This document shows, one piece after another, positions 8,605 through 16,770 of a DNA stretch of 64,000 nucleotides. Each line of letters starts with the position of its first letter. Within the stretch, counting starts at the first letter, position 1. The stretch is from Sphingobium sp. V4 (GTDB lineage: Bacteria; Pseudomonadota; Alphaproteobacteria; Sphingomonadales; Sphingomonadaceae). The position numbers and the translations under genes were made by a program. The stretch is from assembly GCF_029590555.1 (NCBI RefSeq), contig NZ_CP081002.1, forward strand, positions 248,001 through 312,000, written 5' to 3'. Under the pieces are notes generated by a model that was not told the DNA's origin, ran no database searches, and saw only the letters and a program-made list of their open reading frames with translations.

Positions 8605-10107
8605 CTAAGCAGTTCTGGCCCGAACGCGCATCACGATCGGCAGGAAGAAAATGGCGGCGAAGCTGAGCGCGCCCGACAGGATGAAGAAGCCGTCATAGCC
8701 GATCTGCTTCTGGATCGCCCCGGCCGCGCCCCCGATCAGGCGCGGCAACAGGAAGGCGAAGCCCGAAAGAAACGCATATTGGGTGCCGGGATAGCGGGGG
8801 CTGACCAGCATGGAAAGATAGACGACGAACACGGCGCCCTCCAGCCCATGGCCGAACTGGTCTACACCGGCGGCGACATAGAGGACGAAGGAGGAGGGTT
8901 CGGCATACCAGAGCCAGACGAACACCCAGTTGCCGATCGCCGACGCGCAGGCCCCTATGATGAGCGCGACCGTCATCGGAAGTCGCGCGGCGCAAAGTCC
9001 GCCCAGCGCCACGCCGGCCATGGAGCAGGTGAGCGCGACGACGCCGTCCGCCATGCTGATCTGTTCGAGACTGTAGCCCGCCGCATTCCAGAGCGGATGC
9101 GAGAGGGTGAGCGTCAGCACATCGCCCATGCGGTAGAAGGAAACGAAGGCCAGCACCGGCAGCACGGCATAGCCGTAGCGCCAGAAAATCTCGACATAGG
9201 GGGCGATGAAGCCCGGCATTTTCGAGGGGGCGTCGGCGGGCAGTCGGCGGATGCGGGGCAGGGCGATGGCGAGCGCGACAAAGGGCAGCAGCGCCACGGC
9301 CAGAACGATCGGCGTCACGTTGGTCTGGGCGGAGAAGCCCGCGCCCTGCACGGCGGAAAGAAGCGCCCAGCCGATCAGGGCGGTGGCGACGCCGGTGACG
9401 GCGAGGATGGTGAGGCTGACAAGGGTGCCGCTGGCGAGCGCGCTTGCCCGCCCCTTCGCGCCCTCCTGCTCGGGTCGCATCGCCGCGAGCATGGGGAAGG
9501 GCAGGAAGGCAGCGATGGCGATGGCCAGATAGGCCCATGTCCAGTCGGCCCAGGCCGCGACCAGCACAGCGCCGCTCCCCGCCGCGACCATGGCGCTGCG
9601 ATAGCCCCAGAGATTGGCGGCGACGATCGGTCCCTGTTCGGCCTGCGTGGGCGCCAGTTCGATACGCCAGCCGTCGGCGGCGACCTCCAGCGTGGTCGTC
9701 CAGAAGGCGAGCAGAATCGCGAACAGGGCGGTGAGCGGCAGGCTCTGGTCGCTGGAGGTGAAGGCCATCGCGACCATCGAGAAGAAGATGCCGAGTTGCG
9801 ACAGCATGATCCAGCCGCGCCGCCTGCCCCAGAAGCGGGAGAAGCCGGGGACGCTGTAGCGGTCCAGCAACGGCGCCCAGACGAACTTGAACGTCGGCAG
9901 CAGCGCGATCCAGGCGAAGAAGCCGATGATGACGATGTCGACGCCGTGCCGGGCGAGCCGCAGGGTTAGTACCGCGTTGAACATGTAGAAGGGCAGGCCG
10001 GCCGAAAAGCCGAGCAGCAGATAGAGGCCCAGCGTGCGCAGTGGTGGCCGCCTGGCCTGCGGTCCTTCGCCCAGATCATGTGCCTCGGCGGCGATCGTGG
10101 CGGTCAT
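8605..10107 (-). CDS. AmpG-like MFS muropeptide permease
   Basis: 500 residues with about 12-14 hydrophobic segments. The N-terminal segment GFSAGLPFYMF and the following KFVWAPLLDR then GRRRGW are AmpG family landmarks. AmpG carriers bring GlcNAc-anhydroMurNAc (peptides) across the inner membrane by proton symport. The start overlaps the gntR stop by one base (TGATG), showing translational coupling. Its place between the GntR regulator and the serine hydrolase in a murQ operon supports uptake of muropeptides or MurNAc-containing sugars, in a role analogous to MurP in E. coli, which is an unrelated PTS protein. Exact ligand is inferred. Confidence 0.82.
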   Translation of the reverse strand: MTATIAAEAHDLGEGPQARRPPLRTLGLYLLLGFSAGLPFYMFNAVLTLRLARHGVDIVIIGFFAWIALLPTFKFVWAPLLDRYSVPGFSRFWGRRRGWIMLSQLGIFFSMVAMAFTSSDQSLPLTALFAILLAFWTTTLEVAADGWRIELAPTQAEQGPIVAANLWGYRSAMVAAGSGAVLVAAWADWTWAYLAIAIAAFLPFPMLAAMRPEQEGAKGRASALASGTLVSLTILAVTGVATALIGWALLSAVQGAGFSAQTNVTPIVLAVALLPFVALAIALPRIRRLPADAPSKMPGFIAPYVEIFWRYGYAVLPVLAFVSFYRMGDVLTLTLSHPLWNAAGYSLEQISMADGVVALTCSMAGVALGGLCAARLPMTVALIIGACASAIGNWVFVWLWYAEPSSFVLYVAAGVDQFGHGLEGAVFVVYLSMLVSPRYPGTQYAFLSGFAFLLPRLIGGAAGAIQKQIGYDGFFILSGALSFAAIFFLPIVMRVRARTA

Positions 10108-10838
10108 CAGCCGATTTCCTTGAGTTCGGTCACGAAGTCATAGCGGTCGCCGCGATAGACGGACCGGGTGAATTCCACCGCCCGGCCGCCGGGGATGCGG
10201 GTCAGCCGCTCGATCCGTAGCACCTCGCTATTCTGGCGGACGCTTAGCAGCCCCGCTTCGGTGGGAGTGGCGAGCGAGGCGCGGACGCGCTGGGTGCCGG
10301 AAGTGGGGCGAAAGCCGCTGCGCCCCATCGCCTCGTAGAGAGAGTCGCCGATGGTCGAGAGATCGGGCAGGCAGTCGGCGGGCACGACCGCATGTTCGAT
10401 CGCCAGCGGCTCCCCGCCCGACAGCCGCACCCGGCCGAGCCGGGCGACACGGGCGGACGTGGAGATGGCGAGCATGGCGGCTTCCTCCTCGGTGGGCTGG
10501 GCGTAATTCTTCATCATCCATATGACGCCGGGATCCTCGCCGCGCGATCGGGCGTCGCTGGTGAAGCTGGAGAGGACGGAGGCGGGCGCCTCGATCCGTC
10601 GGGCCACGAAAGTGCCCGATCCCTGCTTGCGGAACAGCACGCCTTCCTCGATCAGCTGCTCGATCGCCTTGCGCACGGTGACGCGGGATATGCCGGCCAT
10701 TTCGCTGAGGTCGCGCTCCGACGGCAGCGCGTTGCCGGGGGTGATGGCCCCGCTTTCGATATGATCGCGCAGGTTGCGCGCCAGTTGCAGGTAGAGCGGC
10801 GTGCCGTCCTCGCTGCGAGGAACCAGTTTTTCCCGCAT
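10107..10838 (-). CDS. GntR/HutC-family repressor of the MurNAc/GlcNAc locus
   Basis: 243 residues. The N-terminal winged helix spans about residues 15-80 (PSERDLSEMAGISRVTVRKA then GSGTFVARR). The C-terminal UTRA effector domain (about 95-240) ends with FTRSVYRGDRYDF. HutC/NagR-type members bind phosphorylated amino sugars such as GlcN-6-P or GlcNAc-6-P and release an operator with TTGGT/ACCAA arms. Second gene of the operon, 5 bases after murQ, so its own level is set by the same promoter. The probable operator is 11844-11863. Which sugar phosphate it senses (MurNAc-6-P, GlcNAc-6-P or GlcN-6-P) is unknown. Confidence 0.88.
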   Translation of the reverse strand: MREKLVPRSEDGTPLYLQLARNLRDHIESGAITPGNALPSERDLSEMAGISRVTVRKAIEQLIEEGVLFRKQGSGTFVARRIEAPASVLSSFTSDARSRGEDPGVIWMMKNYAQPTEEEAAMLAISTSARVARLGRVRLSGGEPLAIEHAVVPADCLPDLSTIGDSLYEAMGRSGFRPTSGTQRVRASLATPTEAGLLSVRQNSEVLRIERLTRIPGGRAVEFTRSVYRGDRYDFVTELKEIG

Positions 10839-10843
10839 CTCCG

Positions 10844-11734
10844 CTATCCCCCCTGTTGCACGGCCCGCATTGCGTCCGGCAGATTCTGGCCATGCGCCTC
10901 CAGCAGCCGTTGCGCCTCTTCCGCCGCTATGCCCATGGCGACAAGCACCGCCTGCTTGATGTCCTGCCCGACCGAGTCCAGCGCGCGCGCCGCCGTTCCC
11001 AGGTCGACATCGGCAATGTCGCGCACCATCGCCTGGCCGCGCAAGCGCAGCTTTTCGTTGGAGATTCGCATGTTGACCATGCGGCCGCGATAGACGAGGC
11101 CCATGCGCAGCATGATTGCGGTCGACAGCATGTTGAGCATCGCCTTCTGCGCGGTCCCGGCCTTCATCCGGGTGGAGCCGGCGACGATCTCCGTCCCGGT
11201 TTCCGCGACCAGCCCATGGTCGGCGGCGTCGAGCAGGGCGGTGCCGGCATTATTGGCGATGCCGATGGTGAGCGCCCCGGCTTCCCGCGCGGCGGCGATG
11301 GCGGCGAGCGTATAGGGGGTGCGACCGCTCGCGGCGACGCCGATCACCACATCCTGCGCGCCGATTTCAGCGGCGTGGATTTCGGCGCGCGCGGCGTCCG
11401 CATCATCTTCGGCGCCTTCGGCCGCCTCGGTCAGCGCGGCGAGGCCACCCGCCATCAGGAAGATCAGCCGTTCCTGCGGCCAGTTATAGGTCGGGTAAAG
11501 TTCCACGCCGTCCTGCACCGCGATCCGGCCGGAGGTGCCGGCGCCGACATAGACCAATCGTCCCCGCGCGCCCAATCGCAGGGCGGCGGCCTCCGCGGCC
11601 TGCGCGATCCGGCCGGTCTGCGATCCGATCGCGGCGATGGCGGCCATCTGCCCTTCCAGCATCGCCTCGACCGCGCGGATGGTCGGCCATTGGTCGATAT
11701 CGACATAGCGCGGATCGATGGCTTCGGTACTCAT
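10844..11734 (-). CDS. murQ: N-acetylmuramic acid 6-phosphate etherase
   Basis: 296 residues, the usual MurQ length. ATG 11734 is preferred over a longer frame start at 11800: GGAG lies 7 bases upstream and the family N-terminus fits. SIS fold with VGAGTSGRIAVQDGVELYPTY and EGAEDD, which carry the two glutamates assigned to catalysis in E. coli MurQ, and AASGRTPY. It splits the lactyl ether of MurNAc-6-P to give GlcNAc-6-P and D-lactate in the cytoplasm. GlcNAc-6-P is the substrate of nagA, and D-lactate is the substrate of dld, both in the divergent operon. First gene of the leftward operon. Confidence 0.95.
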   Translation of the reverse strand: MSTEAIDPRYVDIDQWPTIRAVEAMLEGQMAAIAAIGSQTGRIAQAAEAAALRLGARGRLVYVGAGTSGRIAVQDGVELYPTYNWPQERLIFLMAGGLAALTEAAEGAEDDADAARAEIHAAEIGAQDVVIGVAASGRTPYTLAAIAAAREAGALTIGIANNAGTALLDAADHGLVAETGTEIVAGSTRMKAGTAQKAMLNMLSTAIMLRMGLVYRGRMVNMRISNEKLRLRGQAMVRDIADVDLGTAARALDSVGQDIKQAVLVAMGIAAEEAQRLLEAHGQNLPDAMRAVQQGG

Positions 11735-11907
11735 GGATACTCCGGGACGGGGCATTGGCGCCGGCGGTGTGGTCGGTTCATCGACGAGCGGCCGGGACAC
11801 GACGGGCGCGCGCAGCCGTTCGTTGATCTGGTATTATCCCTCCTTTGGTCTGATGCAACCAAATTAATTCCAATTGCCCTTTCAGCGGCATTTGGTATTG
11901 TTTCGGC
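11735..11907. promoter_or_regulatory. Divergent murQ / nagB-II promoter region with operator
   Basis: TTTGGT at 11844-11849 and ACCAAA at 11858-11863 form a perfect inverted repeat with an 8-base spacer. On the minus strand TTGGTT (-35, 11857-11862) and GATAAT (-10, 11833-11838) are 18 bases apart, so the repeat lies inside the murQ promoter. On the plus strand TTGCCC (11874-11879) and TATTGT (11896-11901) are 16 apart and end just before the nagB-II ATG. A further half-site ATTTGGTATT is at 11890. The GntR product is the likely ligand. Confidence 0.55.
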
Positions 11908-12966
11908 ATGATCGACCACCGAGACGAGCGGATCGCCACGCTGATGGCGCGCGAGGCTGCGGAAGCGCCCGGCCGCTGCGAAGCGCAGGTCGCACGCAAT
12001 GCCGGCCTCATGCGGCAGGCGGGACAGCGGCTGCGGGCACTGGCGCCGCCCTTTGCCGCGACGTTGGCGCGGGGCAGTTCGGACCAAGCGGCCTCTTTCG
12101 CCAAGTTCTTGCTGGAAACGCGTGCGGGCATACCGACGCTCAGCCATGCGCCTTCGATCGGATCGCTCTACCATGCGACATCTCCGCGCTTCCGGGGTGT
12201 GCCGCTGATCGCCATCTCGCAATCGGGCCGAAGCCCGGACCTGATCGCGGCGGCGCAGGACGCGCAGCGGCAGGGTGCGCTGGTGGTTGCGGTCGTCAAC
12301 GACGAAGCCTCCCCGCTGGCGGCGATGGCAGACATCTGCATCCCCATCCATGCCGGACCCGAAACCAGCGTGGCGGCGACCAAGAGTTTCATCGCCACCT
12401 TGGTCGCGATCACGCATCTGGTTGCCGAATGGAGCGGCGACGAAGCCCTGGGCGAGGCGCTGCCCGTCGTGGGCGATACGCTGCGCGCGGCGGCGGCGGC
12501 AGACTGGGGCGAGGCGGTGCCGCTGCTGCGCGACGCGCGCACCATGCTCGTGCTGGGGCGCGGCCCGACCCTGCCGATCGCCGGCGAGGCGGCGCTGAAA
12601 TTCAAGGAAACATCCAATCTGCACGCGGAGGCCTTCAGCATCGCCGAGGTCGCGCATGGTCCGATGACCCTGGTCGGGGCGGGCGACCCCGTGCTGGCGC
12701 TCGGGCCGACGGACGCGGCGCGGGCGGGGCTGCGCGAGCGGCTGGAGGATTTCCGCGCGCGCGGCGCGCAGGTGATCGCCGCGGGCCATCCCGACGATGT
12801 CGTTGCCGCGACGCTGGCGTTGCCCAGTCGCTGGGAGGTCCATCCGGTACTGGGCGCCATCGCCCAGATCCAGAGCTTCTATGGCCTCGCCAACGCCCTG
12901 GCGCTGGCGCGCGGGCGCAATCCCGACACGCCCCCGCATCTGGCCAAGGTGACGCGGACGCTATGA
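11908..12966 (+). CDS. nagB-II: Glucosamine-6-phosphate deaminase, NagB-II (SIS) type
   Basis: 352 residues made of two SIS domains, like the isomerase half of GlmS but without the glutaminase domain. Visible landmarks are LARGSSDQAA, ISQSGRSPD, GPETSVAATKSF and LGRGPTLPIAGEAALKFKE, then EVAHGP. NagB-II enzymes convert GlcN-6-P to fructose-6-P and ammonia and replace canonical NagB in many proteobacteria, usually next to nagA as here. First gene of a four-gene operon; its stop overlaps nagA by ATGA. No Shine-Dalgarno is visible before ATG 11908, and the predicted -10 box ends 6 bases before it, so translation may be leaderless. The next in-frame ATG (11944) also lacks a Shine-Dalgarno. Confidence 0.9.
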   Translation: MIDHRDERIATLMAREAAEAPGRCEAQVARNAGLMRQAGQRLRALAPPFAATLARGSSDQAASFAKFLLETRAGIPTLSHAPSIGSLYHATSPRFRGVPLIAISQSGRSPDLIAAAQDAQRQGALVVAVVNDEASPLAAMADICIPIHAGPETSVAATKSFIATLVAITHLVAEWSGDEALGEALPVVGDTLRAAAAADWGEAVPLLRDARTMLVLGRGPTLPIAGEAALKFKETSNLHAEAFSIAEVAHGPMTLVGAGDPVLALGPTDAARAGLRERLEDFRARGAQVIAAGHPDDVVAATLALPSRWEVHPVLGAIAQIQSFYGLANALALARGRNPDTPPHLAKVTRTL

Positions 12967-14114
12967 CGATCCAGGCGCTGGTCGGCGCGGCCATCGTGCT
13001 GCCGGACGGGATAGCGCCTGACGATGCGCTGTTGATCGACGGCGCGCGCATAGGGCCGGTCGTACCGCGCGGCTCGCTGCCGGCCGGGTGCGTGGAAGTA
13101 GACCTGGATGGCGGCTGGCTGCTGCCGGGCTTCATCGATACGCAAGTCAACGGCGGCGGAGACGTGCTGCTGAATGACCGGCCGGACGTGGACGGCATCC
13201 GCACGATTGCGCAGGCGCATAGGCGCTTTGGCACCACTGGCCTGTTGCCGACCCTCATCAGCGACGATGCCGATGTCGTGGATGCGACGATCGCGGCGGG
13301 GGAGGAGGCGCTGAGGCAGGGTGTGCCGGGCGTGCTGGGCGTCCATATCGAGGGGCCGCATCTCAATCCCGGAAAGAAGGGCATTCATGACGCGGCCAAA
13401 TTCACCGCCATCGATCCAGCGGTGCTGGAGCGACTGACGCGGCCCACCATCGGGCGGCGGATCGTCACGCTGGCGCCTGAACTGGCCCCGCCCGGCGCGA
13501 TCCGCGCCCTCACCGAGGCGGGTGTGCTGGTTGCCGCGGGGCACAGCTTGGCCGACTATGCGCAGACGGTCGCGGCGCTCGCCGAGGGGCTGGCCGGCTT
13601 CACCCATTTGTTCAACGCGATGACGCAGATGGGGAGCAGGGAGCCGGGCATGGTTGCGGCCGCGCTGCTGGACCGGGGGAGCTATTTCGGCCTGATTGTC
13701 GATGGGCTGCATGTGCATCCCGCCGCCCTCCGCGTCGCGCTGGCCGCGCGGGGGTTGGAAGGCGCGATGCTGGTGACCGACGCCATGCCGCCGGTCGGAG
13801 GGGAGCGGGATAGCTTTACCCTGATGGGCCAGCCCATCCATGTGGTGGACGGAACCTGCCGGGGACCGGACGGCACGCTGGCCGGATCGGCGCTCAGCAT
13901 GGCGCAGGCCTTCCGCAATGCGATGGACCTGATGGGCTGCTCGATGGTCGAGGCGTCACGCCTGGCGAGCGGCAATCCGGCGCGCTTCCTGCGGCTTGAC
14001 GGGGAGACGGGAGCCATCGCGCCGGGGCTGCGCGCAGACCTGGTGCATCTCGACGCGGACCGGCGGGTGCGGCGCACCTGGATCGGCGGACAGTTGAGCG
14101 AGGCCGGCGAATGA
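12963..14114 (+). CDS. nagA: N-acetylglucosamine-6-phosphate deacetylase
   Basis: 383 residues from ATG 12963, inside the stop of nagB-II. An open frame extends far upstream but is the shadow of nagB-II. Amidohydrolase fold with the metal-site elements HIEGPHLNPGKKGIH, GHSLADY and FTHLFNAM, and the catalytic aspartate in TDAMPPVG. It removes acetate from GlcNAc-6-P to give GlcN-6-P for the upstream deaminase. GlcNAc-6-P can come from MurQ or from phosphorylated GlcNAc. Coupled to dld downstream by another ATGA overlap. Confidence 0.95.
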   Translation: MTIQALVGAAIVLPDGIAPDDALLIDGARIGPVVPRGSLPAGCVEVDLDGGWLLPGFIDTQVNGGGDVLLNDRPDVDGIRTIAQAHRRFGTTGLLPTLISDDADVVDATIAAGEEALRQGVPGVLGVHIEGPHLNPGKKGIHDAAKFTAIDPAVLERLTRPTIGRRIVTLAPELAPPGAIRALTEAGVLVAAGHSLADYAQTVAALAEGLAGFTHLFNAMTQMGSREPGMVAAALLDRGSYFGLIVDGLHVHPAALRVALAARGLEGAMLVTDAMPPVGGERDSFTLMGQPIHVVDGTCRGPDGTLAGSALSMAQAFRNAMDLMGCSMVEASRLASGNPARFLRLDGETGAIAPGLRADLVHLDADRRVRRTWIGGQLSEAGE

Positions 14115-15811
14115 GCGACCTGATCGCCGCGCTGCGCGTGATCGTCGGGCCGCGCCATGTGCTGACGGGCACGCAGGCGACGGCGCGCTATCGCCATGGC
14201 TATCGCACCGGCTCGGGCGCGGCGCTGGCGGTCGTGCGACCGGGCAGTCTCGTCGAACAATGGCGCGTGGCGCAGGCCTGCGTGGCCGCCGACGTGTCGA
14301 TCATCATGCAGGCGTCCAACACCGGACTGACCGGAGGGTCGACCCCCGATGGCGAGGATTATCCCGGCGGCTGCGTCATCATCAGCACCACGCGGATCGC
14401 CGGGCTGCACCTGATCGGCGACGGGCGGCAGGCGATCTGCCTGCCGGGCACCACGCTCCATTCCCTGGAAAAGGCGCTGGCGCCGCTGGGCCGGGAGCCG
14501 CATTCAGTGATCGGCTCCTCCTGCTTCGGCGCATCGGTGGTCGGCGGCGTGTGCAACAATTCGGGCGGTTCGCTGGTGCAGCGGGGGCCGGCCTTCACCC
14601 AGTTGAGCCTTCATGCCGTGGTCGGCGGGGACGGGACGCTGCGGCTGGTCAACCATCTGGGCGTTGCGCTGGGCAATGATCCCGAAGAGATGCTGCGGCG
14701 GCTGGAACAGGGCGATTTCGACGAAGGGGACGTGGACCCGGCGGTGGATCGCTGGGCGCATGATCGCGCCTACGCCACGCATGTCCGCGACATAGACAGC
14801 GAGACGCCGGCCCGCTTCAACGCCGACAGCCGCTGCCTGTTCGAGGCGGCGGGCAGTGCGGGCAAGCTGATCGTCTTTGCCGTGCGGCTTGATAGCTTCG
14901 CGAAGGAGGAAGGGGCGGCGACCTTCTATATCGGCACCAATGATCCGGCGGAACTGACGGCGATCCGCCGCGCGATCCTGGGCCATTTCGCCACGCTACC
15001 GATCGCGGGCGAATATATGCACCGGGATGCGTTCGACATCGCCGACCGTTATGGCAAGGATATGTTCGTCGCGATCGAGCGGCTGGGAACGGACCGGTTG
15101 CCGACGCTTTTCGCGCTAAAGTCGCGCGTGGACGGGATGCGCTTTCTGGGCGAGGGTTTCAGCGATCGGATGATGCAGCGGATCGGACGGCTTCTGCCCG
15201 ATCATCTGCCGCCAGAGATGCGGCACTATCGCGACCGCTTCGCCCATCATCTGCTGCTCAAGATGCCGCGACTGGCTTTGGCGGAAACGCGCGCACTCTT
15301 GTCAAATCTGCTGGCCGAGGGCGAGGGCGATTATTTCGAATGTACGCCCGAATTGGCGGCCAAGGCATTCCTCCATCGCTTCGTGACCGCAGGAGCCGCG
15401 GTGCGCTATCGCGCGGTGCATCCCGAACAGGTGGCAGACATCGTCCCGCTGGACGTAGCCCTGCCGCGCAACATGCTGGACTGGCAGGAGGTCTTGCCCC
15501 CCGACCTCGCGGCGCAGAGCATCCACAGCCTCTATTACGGCCATTTCCTTTGCCATGTGTTCCATCAGGACTATATCGTCCGCAAGGGCGTCGATCCGTT
15601 GGCGTTCGAGCATCGGCTATGGGCGCTGCTCGACGAGCGCGGCGCGGAATATCCCGCGGAGCATAATGTCGGCCATCTCTACCGGGCCAAGCCTGCGCTG
15701 GAGGGTTTCTATCGACATATCGATCCGCGCAACCAGTGCAATCCGGGGATCGGCCACACGACGCGCGATCGTCACTGGGGCGACGAACAGAAGGAGATGG
15801 CCGGTTCATGA
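14111..15811 (+). CDS. dld: Quinone-dependent D-lactate dehydrogenase (FAD, Dld type)
   Basis: 566 residues, close to E. coli Dld (571). N-terminal FAD-binding (PCMH) domain with QASNTGLTGGSTP and IGSSCFGASVVGGVCNNSGG, followed by the membrane-associated cap and the Dld C-terminal domain ending RNQCNPGIGHT. It oxidises D-lactate to pyruvate, passing electrons to the respiratory quinone pool at the inner face of the membrane. Locked by ATGA overlaps between nagA and the kinase. This is the informative neighbour: MurQ, encoded divergently, is a direct source of D-lactate, so both products of MurNAc-6-P cleavage are handled within the locus. Confidence 0.93.
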   Translation: MSDLIAALRVIVGPRHVLTGTQATARYRHGYRTGSGAALAVVRPGSLVEQWRVAQACVAADVSIIMQASNTGLTGGSTPDGEDYPGGCVIISTTRIAGLHLIGDGRQAICLPGTTLHSLEKALAPLGREPHSVIGSSCFGASVVGGVCNNSGGSLVQRGPAFTQLSLHAVVGGDGTLRLVNHLGVALGNDPEEMLRRLEQGDFDEGDVDPAVDRWAHDRAYATHVRDIDSETPARFNADSRCLFEAAGSAGKLIVFAVRLDSFAKEEGAATFYIGTNDPAELTAIRRAILGHFATLPIAGEYMHRDAFDIADRYGKDMFVAIERLGTDRLPTLFALKSRVDGMRFLGEGFSDRMMQRIGRLLPDHLPPEMRHYRDRFAHHLLLKMPRLALAETRALLSNLLAEGEGDYFECTPELAAKAFLHRFVTAGAAVRYRAVHPEQVADIVPLDVALPRNMLDWQEVLPPDLAAQSIHSLYYGHFLCHVFHQDYIVRKGVDPLAFEHRLWALLDERGAEYPAEHNVGHLYRAKPALEGFYRHIDPRNQCNPGIGHTTRDRHWGDEQKEMAGS

Positions 15812-16668
15812 CCTTTTACCTGGGCATCGACGCTGGCGGCAGCAATTGCCGGGCGCGCCTGATCGCGGCGGATGGCACGGTGATCGGCACGGGACAGGGC
15901 GGGACCGCCAATGCGCGGATCGGGCTGGAGGCGCTATACGAGACGTTGCGCGCTGTGTCCGAACAGGCGACGACCGCAGCCGGGCTATCGACGGAGCAGG
16001 TTGCAACCATTCGTGCGGGCATGGGCATCGCCGGCATCTCGCGCCCCGGCGTGCGTGATGCGCTGCGGGACTTCGCGTTTCCCTTCGCCTCGGTCACTTA
16101 TGAAACCGACGCCTTCATCGCCAATCTGGGTGCCCATGGCGGTGCGGACGGCGCGATCCTGATCCTGGGCACCGGCAGCATCGCTCAGGTGCGCGCAGGC
16201 GGTCGGGATTTCACCATCGGCGGCTATGGCTTTCCTATCTCCGACGAAGGGAGCGGCGCGGCGCTGGGCCTCAGCGCCATGCGCCATGCGCTGCGCGCGC
16301 TCGACGGGCGGACGCAGGCGACGCCGTTGAGCCGCGCCGTGACGGACCGCTTCGGCCATGACACGGCGCAGGCCATCGGCTGGATGGATCAGGCAAGCCC
16401 GAGGGATTATGGCAGCTTCGCGCCGTTGGTGATGGATTATGCCGAAGCGGGTGACGCCATCGCGCGATCGATCGTCGAGGATGCGGTGGCGCATGTCGAG
16501 CGCTTCATCGAGACGATCTTCGAGCGCGGCGCGAGCCGCTGCACGCTGGTCGGCGGCCTTGCCCCGCGAATGCGCCCCTGGCTCAAGGCGCGGACGGTGG
16601 CGCGGCTCAGCCCTATGCTGGGCGACCCGCTGGACGGGGCGCTCCATCTGGCGGGCTTTCGCGGCTAG
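15808..16668 (+). CDS. BadF/BadG-family amino-sugar kinase (GlcNAc/MurNAc kinase candidate)
   Basis: 286 residues from ATG 15808, overlapping the dld stop by ATGA (a longer open frame begins at 15736). ASKHA-fold ATPase with phosphate-1 motif GIDAGGSNCRARL and the second phosphate loop ILGTGSIAQV, then GGYGFPISDEGSGAALG. BadF-type members include GlcNAc kinase, glucosamine kinase and MurK of Clostridium, which phosphorylates both MurNAc and GlcNAc. Since no PTS gene is present and MurQ and NagA need 6-phosphates, this kinase must supply them. Whether it takes MurNAc, GlcNAc or both cannot be read from the sequence. The TAG stop coincides with the start of a palindromic repeat. Confidence 0.88.
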   Translation: MTFYLGIDAGGSNCRARLIAADGTVIGTGQGGTANARIGLEALYETLRAVSEQATTAAGLSTEQVATIRAGMGIAGISRPGVRDALRDFAFPFASVTYETDAFIANLGAHGGADGAILILGTGSIAQVRAGGRDFTIGGYGFPISDEGSGAALGLSAMRHALRALDGRTQATPLSRAVTDRFGHDTAQAIGWMDQASPRDYGSFAPLVMDYAEAGDAIARSIVEDAVAHVERFIETIFERGASRCTLVGGLAPRMRPWLKARTVARLSPMLGDPLDGALHLAGFRG

Positions 16669-16770
16669 AGCATCTTGCGCAAAAGTGGGCACCGGTTTTG
16701 CGAAAAACCGATGCGACAACAAACATCTAGAGCGCGCGTCCTGCGTTCAATTTAATGCAGCGCGCTCTAG
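16666..16770. repeat. Composite palindromic intergenic repeat spanning two stop codons
   Basis: Two hairpins in tandem: CGGTTTT...AAAACCG (16693-16710, 4-base loop), then CTAGAGCGCG at 16727-16736 pairing with CGCGCTCTAG at 16761-16770 around an imperfectly palindromic centre. The look (AAAAGTGGGCACCGG.. followed by CTAGAGCGCG..) resembles dispersed palindromic repeats common between genes in alphaproteobacteria. The kinase TAG (16666-16668) and the tenA TAG (16767-16769) both fall in its ends. It may also act as a bidirectional terminator. Confidence 0.7.

Noticed and set aside
7816..9969. 717-residue plus-strand open frame
   Set aside because: Antisense to the serine hydrolase and AmpG-like genes, with the biased Gly/Asp/Arg composition of a GC-rich shadow and no family motif.
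11874..12962. Long plus-strand open frame joined in frame to nagA, giving a 746-residue product
   Set aside because: The first 363 residues are Gly/Arg/Ala-rich nonsense overlapping nagB-II in another frame; nagA motifs and ATGA coupling start at 12963.
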